DNA of 64,000 bases from Nonomuraea rhodomycinica. GTDB lineage: Bacteria > Actinomycetota > Actinomycetes > Streptosporangiales > Streptosporangiaceae. Below, piece after piece: positions 42,061 through 49,723 of this stretch. The DNA is taken from positions 1 to 64,000 of the forward strand of contig NZ_JABWGO010000017.1 in NCBI RefSeq assembly GCF_013363995.1, written 5' to 3'. A model generated the notes under the pieces. The model was not told where the DNA came from, ran no database searches, and saw only the letters and a program-made list of their open reading frames with translations. The stretch's first letter is position 1. Every line of letters begins with the position of its first letter. A program made the translations under genes and the position numbers.

Positions 42061-43547
42061 GCGCCGCCACCCGGCCCCATCGGCCACATCCAGTCGTGCG
42101 CGCCCCCCACGCCCATGGCGGGAGCCGCCACGGGGGTCCGCCAGGCGTCGGGCTGCGGCTCCTCGTCGGTCCCGGACGGCAGCAGCCTCAGGAGCAACGC
42201 CTCCTTGGGCCGTACGGACGCGCCGGGCACGAGCGTGAAGCGCTGCGGGTTCGTCAGCACCGGCCGGTACCGGGCGAGCAGCCCGGCCACCACGAGCGCC
42301 GCCTGCAGGTGGAACAGGTGCTGCCCCAGGCACACGTGCGGCCCCGCGCCGAACGGGACATAGGCATAGCGGTGGCGCCGCTGCTCACGCTCGGGCGCCC
42401 AGCGCTCCGGGTCGAACTCCAGCGGCCGTTCCCAGAACTCCTCCAGCCGGTGGGTCGTGTACGGGCTGACCAGCACCTGCGAGCCCGCCTTGACCGGGAC
42501 GCCGCCGAGCTCCGTGTCGGCCACGACCTGCCGCGGGATGATCCAGCCCGGCGGGTGGACGCGCAGCAGCTCCTGGAGCACCATCCGCAGGTACGGCAGC
42601 TCCTGGATGTGGGACGGCCGCACCGGGCCGTCGCCCACGACCCACTCGATCTCGTCGCGCAGCCGCGCGTTCACCTCGGGGTGGTCGTGCAGGAGCGTCC
42701 ACAGCCAGGTCAGCGCCATGGCCGTGGTCTCCGAGGCGGCGCCGTAGATGCTGACCAGGTCGTCGCGCACCTGGCGCAGGTCCGCCGCGCCGTCCTCGCG
42801 GATCCGCGCCCGGATCAGCGCCGAGACCAGCTCGTCCGGCCGCCCGCCGTCGTCGCCGTCCCGCGGCTCCTCCGCGCGGGCCTCCTCGATCAGCGGGTAC
42901 ACGATGTCGTCGATCCGCTGCGCGGCGGCCAGGAACGCGCGGTCCCCGGGCACGCGCATCGAGTACGGCACGAACGGGAACAGCAGGCGGAACCCGATGG
43001 ACGTCGCGCAGGTGGCGAACTCCGGCAGCAGCCGCTCGCCCACCTCCCGTGAGATGCGCCCGCCGAACAGTACCTTGATGACGGTCCGGTTGGTGACCGT
43101 GGTCATCAGGTGGGCGGCGTCGACGAGCCGGCCGGGGCGCGCGTCCCGCTCCAGCTCGCCGACGTGCTCGGCGACCACCTCCGCCATGTCGTCGGCGAGC
43201 GAGGCGATGCGGCGGGCGGTGAACAGCGGCTGGAGGATCCGCCTGCTGGACGCCCACCCCTCGCCGTCGCCGAGGATGCTGCGCCCGGTGACCCGGCGCA
43301 GCGGCCGCCAGAACATGCCCTCGCGCGCGAAGTTCGACCACTGCGTCTTCAGCACCTGCTGGACGTGGTCGGGGTGGGACACCAGGTACGGCCGGAACGG
43401 GCCGATGTCGAGCCGGACGATCCGGCCGCCGGCGTCCGTGCCCATCCGGGCCAGCTCGGTGACGGGGTCCTTCATCAGCCGCGGTACGGCACGGTAGAAG
43501 GGAAGGACGCGGGGCTTGGTCACGGTGGGGCCCGTGGCAAGCGGCAT
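42057..43547 (-). CDS. Cytochrome P450
   Basis: A 496-residue P450. The heme-binding loop is FGAGPHVCLGQHLF with the thiolate Cys406. The ExxR motif is QELLRVHPPGW. The I-helix reads YGAASETTAMALTW and the meander ends with PERWAPEREQRRHRYAYVPF. ATG 43547 gives a family-like start (PLATGPTVTKPRVLPFYRAV); the frame extends 34 codons further without support. Coupled to the class II cyclase by a 4-base overlap, it probably oxidises the terpene skeleton made by the two cyclases. Redox partners are not encoded nearby. Confidence 0.9.
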   Translation of the reverse strand: MPLATGPTVTKPRVLPFYRAVPRLMKDPVTELARMGTDAGGRIVRLDIGPFRPYLVSHPDHVQQVLKTQWSNFAREGMFWRPLRRVTGRSILGDGEGWASSRRILQPLFTARRIASLADDMAEVVAEHVGELERDARPGRLVDAAHLMTTVTNRTVIKVLFGGRISREVGERLLPEFATCATSIGFRLLFPFVPYSMRVPGDRAFLAAAQRIDDIVYPLIEEARAEEPRDGDDGGRPDELVSALIRARIREDGAADLRQVRDDLVSIYGAASETTAMALTWLWTLLHDHPEVNARLRDEIEWVVGDGPVRPSHIQELPYLRMVLQELLRVHPPGWIIPRQVVADTELGGVPVKAGSQVLVSPYTTHRLEEFWERPLEFDPERWAPEREQRRHRYAYVPFGAGPHVCLGQHLFHLQAALVVAGLLARYRPVLTNPQRFTLVPGASVRPKEALLLRLLPSGTDEEPQPDAWRTPVAAPAMGVGGAHDWMWPMGPGGGA

Positions 43548-43712
43548 GACGATGTTCCCTGCCTCTGTCCGGATACGCGGTCGACGGCTCTCAAGCAACA
43601 GGCGCCCCAGAAGCGCGCTTTTTTGACTTTGGTAACTAATGTCCGTCAAGTATCACATGATCATTGTCGCTGATCAAGGCTGGATAGCGGTTTCCGGGCG
43701 AGGGTCGGCCGG
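43548..43712. promoter_or_regulatory. Upstream region of the P450/cyclase transcript
   Basis: The 165-bp gap has an AT-rich core (43618-43680) with a loose inverted repeat TTGAC (43623-43627) ... GTCAA (43646-43650). The minus strand offers TTGACG as a -35 candidate. No gene is seen here. It probably drives P450 and class II cyclase expression; the inverted TTGAC arms may be a regulator site. Confidence 0.35.
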
Positions 43713-44660
43713 TCAGGGGCGGGAGGCCGTGTCGAGCAGGCGCAGCTCGTCGGCGTCGAGCTTGAGAGCGGCGGCCTCCAGCAGCGGCCGGAGCTGCCCG
43801 ACGTCGCGGGCGCTGGCGATCGGCGCCGTGACCGTGGGCTGCGCGGCCAGCCAGGCCAGCGCCACCGACGCGGGCTCCACCTCGCGCGCCGAGGCCACCC
43901 GGACGAGCGCCTCGATCGTGCGCGGGCCGTGCTCGGTGTCCAGGTACTCGCGCGCCCGCTCGGCCCTGGGGCTGTCGATCGTGACCCCGGGACGGTACTT
44001 GCCGGTCAGGAAGCCGCGCGCCAGCGACGACCACGGCGTGCTGGACAGCCCCTCACGGGCCACCACGTCCCGCAGCTCGCCCTCGTACCCGCGTTCGACC
44101 AGGTTGTAGTGCTGCTGGAGCGCCACGTAGCGGGCCAGCCCCGCGTCGTCGGAGACCTTCAGCGCCTCGGCCAGCCGGTCGGCCTCGTAGTTGGAGGCGC
44201 CGATGTGCCGGACCTTGCCCTCGCGCACCAGCGCGTCGAACGCGCCCAGCGTGTCGGCGAGCGGCGTGTCCCGGTCGTCCACGTGCGCCCAGTAGAGGTC
44301 GATGTAGTCGGTGCCCAGCCGCCGCAGCGACCCTTCGACCGCGGTGCGGATCGTGTCCGGGGCCAGGCCGCGCACGCCCTCCAGCATGCCGACCTTCGTG
44401 GCCAGCACGATGGACTCGCGGTTGCCGCGCTCCCGCAGCCACTCGCCGATGATGAGCTCGGAGGTCGGCTCCCCGGTGGCCCAGTGCGGATAGACGTCGG
44501 CGGTGTCGATGAAGTTGCCGCCGCCCTCGACGTACGCGTCGAGGACCGCGAACGCGTCCTGCTTGCCGGCGGTCCAGCCGAAGACGTTGGTGCCGAGCGC
44601 TATGGGGAACACGGACAGATCCGTACGGCCTATCACTCTCATCGGGCTCATCGGGCTCAT
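43713..44660 (-). CDS. Aldo/keto reductase
   Basis: NADPH-dependent oxidoreductase of about 315 residues with a TIM barrel. The catalytic region shows GGGNFIDTADVYPHW (Asp and Tyr), LATKVGMLEGVRG (Lys), YIDLYWAHVDDRDTPLADTL (His region) and the C-terminal cofactor site APIASARDVGQLRPLLEAAA. Three near-identical 9-base copies around the start give ATG codons at 44660, 44651 and 44642; I chose 44660 because GGAGGGG lies upstream, though family alignments fit 44642. It is divergent from a TetR gene, its probable regulator. Confidence 0.87.
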   Translation of the reverse strand: MSPMSPMRVIGRTDLSVFPIALGTNVFGWTAGKQDAFAVLDAYVEGGGNFIDTADVYPHWATGEPTSELIIGEWLRERGNRESIVLATKVGMLEGVRGLAPDTIRTAVEGSLRRLGTDYIDLYWAHVDDRDTPLADTLGAFDALVREGKVRHIGASNYEADRLAEALKVSDDAGLARYVALQQHYNLVERGYEGELRDVVAREGLSSTPWSSLARGFLTGKYRPGVTIDSPRAERAREYLDTEHGPRTIEALVRVASAREVEPASVALAWLAAQPTVTAPIASARDVGQLRPLLEAAALKLDADELRLLDTASRP

Positions 44661-44664
44661 CGGG
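44640..44664 (-). repeat. Triplicated start-codon repeat of the aldo/keto reductase gene
   Basis: Plus-strand CATCGGGCT is repeated in tandem; on the coding strand it gives ATGAGCCCG twice followed by ATGAGAGTG. All three ATGs are in frame (protein start MSPMSPMRV), so copy number changes would only lengthen the N-terminus. Confidence 0.7.
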
Positions 44665-44788
44665 CCAGTATTTCGCCCCCTCCGGAAATGCTTCCCACGC
44701 ACCCCCGTAAAGCCGGGCGCGCGGGCGGCAGGACGGTCTCCCCACGACGGGATGGCGGGCCGGAACAGGCGGAGGTTAAGGTTCCGCT

Positions 44789-45334
44789 GTGGTGAACGGT
44801 GACGCGCGGACGCGCATCCTGGACGCGGCGGAGGAGCTGTTCGCCGGAGGCGGCTACGAGGCCACTCCCACCTCCGTCATCGCCCGGCTGGCCCAGGTGC
44901 CGAAGGGACTCGTCTTCCACTACTTCCCCCGCAAGATCGACGTCCTGGTCGCGCTGGTCGACGAGCGGACGCTCGTGGAGGAGGGGCGCGAGGTCGACGC
45001 CGTTCCCGGCGACCCGGCCGGCACGCTCTCCCGGCTGGCGCGGGGGCTGCCGCTGCGGGCCTCACCGGCGATGCGGCGGATCCTGTTCCGCGAGGCCGAC
45101 ACCCACGGGTCCGTACGCGAGCGGCTCGGCCGCCTCAACGGGGAGCTGATCCGGCGCGCCCGGTTCGCCCTGGGGCTGGCGCTGCCGGGGGCGCGGGGCG
45201 ACGCCGCGCGGCTGGAGGTGGCGGCGGCCACGTTCGCCGCCGTCCTGCTCTACCAGGAGACCCTCTGCCAGCTCACCGGCCACCAGCTCGACCCCGACGC
45301 CGTCGCCGAGCTCATCGCCCACTCCCTCGCCTGA
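44789..45334 (+). CDS. TetR-family transcriptional regulator
   Basis: A 181-residue repressor. The helix-turn-helix reads ILDAAEELFAGGGYEATPTS and VIARLAQVPKGLVFHYFPRK, and the C-terminal part is a variable ligand pocket (VAAATFAAVLLYQETLCQL). It is divergent from the aldo/keto reductase gene with 128 bp between, and convergent with the WS/DGAT gene through a shared terminator. Likely control of the reductase is inferred from position. Confidence 0.88.
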   Translation: MVNGDARTRILDAAEELFAGGGYEATPTSVIARLAQVPKGLVFHYFPRKIDVLVALVDERTLVEEGREVDAVPGDPAGTLSRLARGLPLRASPAMRRILFREADTHGSVRERLGRLNGELIRRARFALGLALPGARGDAARLEVAAATFAAVLLYQETLCQLTGHQLDPDAVAELIAHSLA

Positions 45335-45364
45335 GCGGGCGGCGACCGGCTGCCCGCTCAGGCG
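45328..45364. terminator. Bidirectional terminator overlapping both stop codons
   Basis: Perfect 13-bp stem, CGCCTGAGCGGGC (45328-45340) and GCCCGCTCAGGCG (45352-45364), with an 11-base loop. The TGA of the TetR gene and that of the WS/DGAT gene are each part of one arm. Confidence 0.85.
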
Positions 45365-46896
45365 CGGTCGAGGTCCAGCAGCTCGTCGAGCGCCGCCCGC
45401 AGGTGGCCGAGCAGCTCCCACACGTCGTCCACCCGCTCCGGGCAGGCGACGACGCCGAAGTCGAGCATGCCGTCGTACGAGAAGCAGGTGATGTTGAGCC
45501 CGCCGCCCACGTCGCTCACCACCGACAGCGGGTAGTACGACAGCACCCTCCCCCCGCACAGGTACAGGGGGAACTGCGGGCCCGGCACGTTGCTGACGAT
45601 GATGTTGACGGGCGGGAAGGCCACCGACGCCAGCCGGAAGAGCGCCGGCGTGGCCAGGGCCGTGACCGGGGCGGGCAGCACCGAGCACAGGTCCTCCAGC
45701 CAGGAGGCCGGCGCCTGGGCGAACCTGCGCTTGGCCGCGCGCATCGCCGCCCCCGTCTCGCGCAGGCGCTCACGGACGCCGGCCACGTTCGTGGGGAGCG
45801 GGGCGACGATGGCGGAGATGTGGTTGCCCACGCCGTCGCGCCCGCCGCCCCCGCGCACCGCGACGGGGACGGCGGCGACCAGCGGCTCCTCGGGCAGCGC
45901 GGCCCGCTCGACCAGCCACGCCCGCAGGGCCGAGGCGCACAGCGTCATGACGACGTCGTTGACGCTGATGCCGTTCGCCTTGGCCACGCTCTTGACGTCC
46001 TTCAGCGGGACCGAGCCGAACGCCACCCGCCGCTCGGCGCTGACGGGGCCGTTGAAGGGGGTGCGCGGCGCGGCCAGTCGCGGCACCTCGGGACGTTCGT
46101 GCCGGTCACCGCTCACGAACCGGGCCGTACGGGAGATCAGGCCGGCGCCGGGCAGCGTGGAGACCAGCGGGATGGCGTCGAGGTCGGCGGCGGCGCGGAC
46201 CGCGGAGCGCAGGGCGCGGACGGGCTGCGTGGCGTTGCGCACGGCGGCCCCGGCGAGCATCCGCGCCAGCCCGGGCCCTTCGTCGGAGCCCTGTCCGGCA
46301 CTTCTGCCGGAGCCCTGGTCGGCGCCCCTGCCGGAGCCCTGGTCGCTTCGGCCGCGCGTCCCGGCGGGGGCGCGCAGGGGGACGACCGTGGCCCCGGCCC
46401 GTGACGCCGACGCGCGGCGGTCGCCCGGCGCGAGGTCGAGCAGGGCGGCGAGCGTCTCCGCCCCGGTGACGCCGTCGATGGCCGCGTGGTGCACCTTCGT
46501 GTACACCGCGACCAGGCCGCCCGCCAGCCCGCGGATGAGGTGCATCTCCCACAGCGGGTGCGCCCGGTCGAGCCGCCGGGCGTGGATCCGCGCCACCTCC
46601 TCGGCGAGCCGCCGCTGGTCGCCGGGCTCCGGCAGCACGGTCTCGAACAGGTGGTTGGCGATGTCGAAGCCGGGATCCGCCGCCCAGTACGGATGGTCGA
46701 GACCGAACGGCACCGGGACGAGCCGGAGACTGAGCGCGGGCGACAGGTGCATGCGGTCGAGCAGCAACCGGGCCAGCGCGTCGCGGGTGACCGCGCCGTC
46801 CGCCGGGTCGAGGATCGCCAGCCCCGCCACGTGCGCGGTGGTGGTCGCGGACTCGACGTTGAGGAACTGCGCGTCGAGTGCGGTCAGCTGGCGCAT
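45358..46896 (-). CDS. Wax ester synthase/diacylglycerol acyltransferase
   Basis: A 512-residue WS/DGAT-family enzyme that joins acyl-CoA to diacylglycerol or a fatty alcohol, producing storage lipid. The catalytic HHAAIDG is at about residue 136. Other family marks are MRQLTALDAQFLNVES at the start, PLWEMHLIRGLAGG, SVNDVVMTLCASALR, and the C-terminal NIIVSNVPGPQFPLYLCGGR. ATG 46896 has GAGGAGATG before it. Residues about 185-210 are a repetitive SDQGSGRG linker. It lies downstream of the sulfite-oxidase-like gene on the same strand, with 142 bp between. Confidence 0.92.
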   Translation of the reverse strand: MRQLTALDAQFLNVESATTTAHVAGLAILDPADGAVTRDALARLLLDRMHLSPALSLRLVPVPFGLDHPYWAADPGFDIANHLFETVLPEPGDQRRLAEEVARIHARRLDRAHPLWEMHLIRGLAGGLVAVYTKVHHAAIDGVTGAETLAALLDLAPGDRRASASRAGATVVPLRAPAGTRGRSDQGSGRGADQGSGRSAGQGSDEGPGLARMLAGAAVRNATQPVRALRSAVRAAADLDAIPLVSTLPGAGLISRTARFVSGDRHERPEVPRLAAPRTPFNGPVSAERRVAFGSVPLKDVKSVAKANGISVNDVVMTLCASALRAWLVERAALPEEPLVAAVPVAVRGGGGRDGVGNHISAIVAPLPTNVAGVRERLRETGAAMRAAKRRFAQAPASWLEDLCSVLPAPVTALATPALFRLASVAFPPVNIIVSNVPGPQFPLYLCGGRVLSYYPLSVVSDVGGGLNITCFSYDGMLDFGVVACPERVDDVWELLGHLRAALDELLDLDRA

Positions 46897-47038
46897 CTCA
46901 TCTCCTCATGGTCTCGTGCGGTCAGCATCACACGGGCCGATTTCGGATGGGTTTCCGCGCGAGTCTTTCAGATGAATTCACCGTACCCGGACAGGTGAAT
47001 GGAGAATGCGCAGCTCACCCGGCTTCCGTGACATTTTC

Positions 47039-48085
47039 CTATCCGCTGACAACGTGAATGGGATGTTGCACGACGGCGTCGAAGTGATAGCCGAAGGGGT
47101 GACGGGGAGTGATCAACGGTTGCGTCGCGCCGGTCTCGTCGGTCGCGCGGGCCATGAGGACGTGCCGCCCGGGGGTGCGCGGCGCCCACTGGACGTGCCA
47201 CGGCAGCCAGGCCCCGACCAGGTGACGGCCGTGGTGCTCGGCCTGGCGCCAGGTGCGCCCGCCGTCGAGGCTCACCTCCACGCGGACGATCCGGCCGCGC
47301 CCCGACCATGACCGACCGTGCAGGACGTGCGGGACGCCGAGGGGCAGCACGGCGTCCCAGGCGAGCTCGAAAGCGCTCTTGACCGGCTGTGTAGTGATAT
47401 CTCGGTAAAACAGGGTGTTCCAGGGGGTGAAGATCTCCTCGGTGGCCACCTCCAGATCGCCGAGCCATTTGATCGACGCTATTCCGGCCCACCCCGGAAC
47501 CACCAGCCGCGCCGGAAAGCCGTGATCGGGCGGAAGCGGTGCGCCGTTCATCTCGTAGGCGACGATCACGTCGTCCATGGCCTTGCCGACGGGCAGCGGA
47601 CGGCGTACCCGGCCGTGGTCCTCGAACGGCGCGTCGAGCCCGCGCGCCACCACGTCCACCGCGTCGGCCCGCAGACCGGCCTGCCGCAGCAGGTACGCCA
47701 GCGGCACGCCGCGCCAGCGCGCCACGCCGATCGCGCCGAGCCCCCACTGCGCGCCGGGGGCCGGTTCGTGCTGCTGGGTGTCGTAGAGGCTCCGGCCGTT
47801 CCCGGCGCACTCGATCGCGGTGTCGATCGTCCGGGCGGGCATGGCGAGCAGCTGCCGGTACGTGTACGAGCCGGGACATCGCACGCCGGGGCCGTGGACG
47901 CGCAGCCGCCAGGTGGCGGCGTCGAGGAGCGGGGTAGAAGTGTGGTTGCGCACGAAGAACCGGTCGTTGGGGGTGTGGTAGCCGACACCGGCCATGGCCT
48001 CCCAGCGCATCTCGGCGTTGCCGTCGTGCAGACGGAACAGGTGGTCCGGGAGGGGCTTGACGATCGTGGTCACGGCCTGCTTCAC
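47039..48085 (-). CDS. Sulfite oxidase-family molybdopterin enzyme
   Basis: A 348-residue soluble oxidoreductase. The N-terminal molybdopterin domain holds DRFFVRNHTSTP, the molybdenum-ligand Cys in DTAIECAGNGRS, WRGVPLAYLLRQAGL and HGFPARLVVPGWAGIASIKW. The C-terminal Mo-co dimerisation domain contains VEVSLDGGRTWRQAE and RATDETGATQP. No twin-arginine signal is visible, so it is cytoplasmic unless the start is wrong. GTG 48085 follows GGAGGTGG. Bacterial members oxidise sulfite or related compounds; the electron acceptor is not encoded nearby. Confidence 0.88.
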   Translation of the reverse strand: MKQAVTTIVKPLPDHLFRLHDGNAEMRWEAMAGVGYHTPNDRFFVRNHTSTPLLDAATWRLRVHGPGVRCPGSYTYRQLLAMPARTIDTAIECAGNGRSLYDTQQHEPAPGAQWGLGAIGVARWRGVPLAYLLRQAGLRADAVDVVARGLDAPFEDHGRVRRPLPVGKAMDDVIVAYEMNGAPLPPDHGFPARLVVPGWAGIASIKWLGDLEVATEEIFTPWNTLFYRDITTQPVKSAFELAWDAVLPLGVPHVLHGRSWSGRGRIVRVEVSLDGGRTWRQAEHHGRHLVGAWLPWHVQWAPRTPGRHVLMARATDETGATQPLITPRHPFGYHFDAVVQHPIHVVSG

Positions 48086-48113
48086 GGGGCACCACCTCCA
48101 CAGTCCTTATTTC

Positions 48114-48233
48114 CTACTGGAAAACCATGTAATCATAGTCGGCGCCCCCGTTCCATGTGCCGTTCCGCAAGGAATCGTCAAGGAGGCCGTCCGGACCGGT
48201 GGCGCGGCGCTCGTCCGGGCTGTCCAGCCTCAT
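48114..48233 (-). CDS. Possible small peptide gene ahead of the molybdoenzyme
   Basis: A 39-codon frame ending 28 bases before the molybdoenzyme GTG, same strand. The peptide has an acidic N-terminal half (RLDSPDERRATGPDGLLDDS) and an aromatic C-terminus (NGTWNGGADYDYMVFQ). Codons in the last third are less GC-rich than usual here. Upstream in-frame starts exist, up to 97 codons, so the true N-terminus is unclear, and no ribosome site is convincing for ATG 48233. It might be a modified-peptide precursor, a leader peptide or a chance frame; nothing decides this. Confidence 0.3.
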   Translation of the reverse strand: MRLDSPDERRATGPDGLLDDSLRNGTWNGGADYDYMVFQ

Positions 48234-48410
48234 CGGTTGCGTCGCGTCTACATCGAACCCCTCCGTTCCGCCGGGCGGCGGGCGACGCTGCGGGCCCTGC
48301 ATCCGTGGCGCATGACTTCGAGACGCGGGTGGAGCGTAAGGCGGGGCCAGTTCGACGCCCTGTTTGCCGCGCTCGGCCTCGTCTCCAGGGTTGCGAGGTC
48401 GCATCATGGA

Positions 48411-48435
48411 TGATGCATCTAACTTGATGCATCAA
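48411..48435. promoter_or_regulatory. Double palindromic operator before the alpha/beta hydrolase gene
   Basis: TGATGCATC (48411-48419) and GATGCATCA (48426-48434) are inverted around a 6-base spacer. Each core, GATGCATC, is itself palindromic, and the right half extends to the perfect 12-mer TTGATGCATCAA (48424-48435). The site is AT-rich and 62-86 bases upstream of ATG 48497. The form suggests two adjacent dimers, as with MarR- or GntR-type regulators. No regulator gene is adjacent. Confidence 0.65.
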
Positions 48436-48496
48436 AATAGATGTGCCATGATCCTGGCCATCGGGGCGCACCGCCCCCGGCCCGAGAGGACATCCC

Positions 48497-49330
48497 ATGG
48501 ACACCGCCACCACGACGGGCACGCTGCGCGTACCGGGCGCCACCCTGTACTACGAGGTCCGGGGCGCCGGCCCGCTGCTGCTGATCTCCCAGAGCGGGGA
48601 GGGCGACGCCCGGCGCAGCGCCGATCTGGTCGACCAGCTCGTCGCCGACTACACCGTCGTCACCTACGACCGCCGCGGCCTGTCCCGCAGCACCCTGGAC
48701 GACCCGGACCAGGACGTGACCATCGCCGAGCACGCCGACGACGTGCACCGCCTGCTGGCGCAGCTCACGGACCAGCCGGCGCTCATGCTCGGCTGCAGCC
48801 TCGGCGCCTCGATCGGCCTGCACCTGGCCGTCGACCACCCCGGCCGGATCAGCCTCCTCGTCGCCCACGAACCCGTCACACCCCGGCTCCTCCCGGCCGA
48901 CCAGCGCGCCCACCACGAACACGAGCTGGAGCAGATCCAGGAGGTCTACCGGCGCGAGGGCCTGCCCGCCGCGTTCACACTGATCGCTGAGGTGCTGGGC
49001 ATCGACCCCGCCCATCCGGACGCCGAGCCCGGCGTCACCCCGCAGCCGCTGACCCCTCAGCGGGTCGCCAACTTCCGCTTCTTCATCGAGCGCGACTTCA
49101 CCGCCGTCATCGGCGACACCATCGACGTCGCCGCACTCAAGAACACCGGCACGCGCATCGTCCCCGTGACCGGCCGCACCACACCGCGCGCCGTCTTCGA
49201 CCACAAGTGCGCCGCCGCGCTGGCCGGCCTGCTCGACACGGAGCTTCGCGAGTTCCCCGGCGGCCACAACGGCAACACCACCCACCCCAAGGCGTACGCG
49301 GCCGCCCTGCGCACGGCCCTGGCCAGCTGA
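48497..49330 (+). CDS. Alpha/beta hydrolase
   Basis: A 277-residue alpha/beta-hydrolase-fold enzyme. The nucleophile elbow is LGCSLGASIGLHLA (Gly-Cys-Ser-Leu-Gly), YDRRGLSRST follows strand 4, and EFPGGHNGNTTHP holds the catalytic His. The oxyanion region is SQSGEGDAR. ATG 48497 is preceded by GAGAGGA. The protein is full length and resembles esterase or C-C hydrolase members. The strong palindromic operator upstream suggests tight control by a small ligand. Confidence 0.88.
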   Translation: MDTATTTGTLRVPGATLYYEVRGAGPLLLISQSGEGDARRSADLVDQLVADYTVVTYDRRGLSRSTLDDPDQDVTIAEHADDVHRLLAQLTDQPALMLGCSLGASIGLHLAVDHPGRISLLVAHEPVTPRLLPADQRAHHEHELEQIQEVYRREGLPAAFTLIAEVLGIDPAHPDAEPGVTPQPLTPQRVANFRFFIERDFTAVIGDTIDVAALKNTGTRIVPVTGRTTPRAVFDHKCAAALAGLLDTELREFPGGHNGNTTHPKAYAAALRTALAS

Positions 49331-49357
49331 CGGCGGGCCCCCGGATCCCCCTCCTGA

Positions 49358-49723
49358 CGCCAGACCGCGCCCGACGCCGCCCTCCTACCGCACCGCCGGG
49401 CCCCCGGGCTGCGCCGTCCCGAGGCCGCCCAACTGGCGGGGGCGAGCGCGGAGCACCGCTCACGCCTGGAGCGCGGCGAGCCGTCAGGGGCCTCCGACCA
49501 CGTCCTGGACGCTCTGGCCCGCTTGCTGCGCCTGAACGTCGCCCCACGCACTCACCTTGAGGATCTCACCCGCACCTCTGTTTCTGGGCGGCGCTCCCGC
49601 GGCGCCAAGGGAGCCGTCACCAAGGATGCCCGCGCCCGAGGGAACGCCAGGAATGGTGACCGAGGGAACGCCAGAGGGATGTCCAAGTGGGCCGCGTGGA
49701 GGGGACGCCGAGGGAGGGGCTAG
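49358..49723 (+). pseudogene. Remnant of an XRE/MmyB-type regulator
   Basis: An open frame without a proper start reads RRAPGLRRPEAAQLAGASAE, then SRLERGEPSGASDHVLDALA and LRLNVAPRTHLEDLTRTS. This matches the helix-turn-helix of the large XRE family in which 'RRTPGLRREEVAQLAGVS' and 'LERG...ASDQVLDALARAL' are typical. A stop lies just before it and the ligand domain is missing; the frame continues to 49723 in unrelated sequence with small direct repeats (CGAGGGAACGCCAG twice). I infer a decayed gene. It is the main content of the 389-bp gap between the alpha/beta hydrolase and the monooxygenase. Confidence 0.7.
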
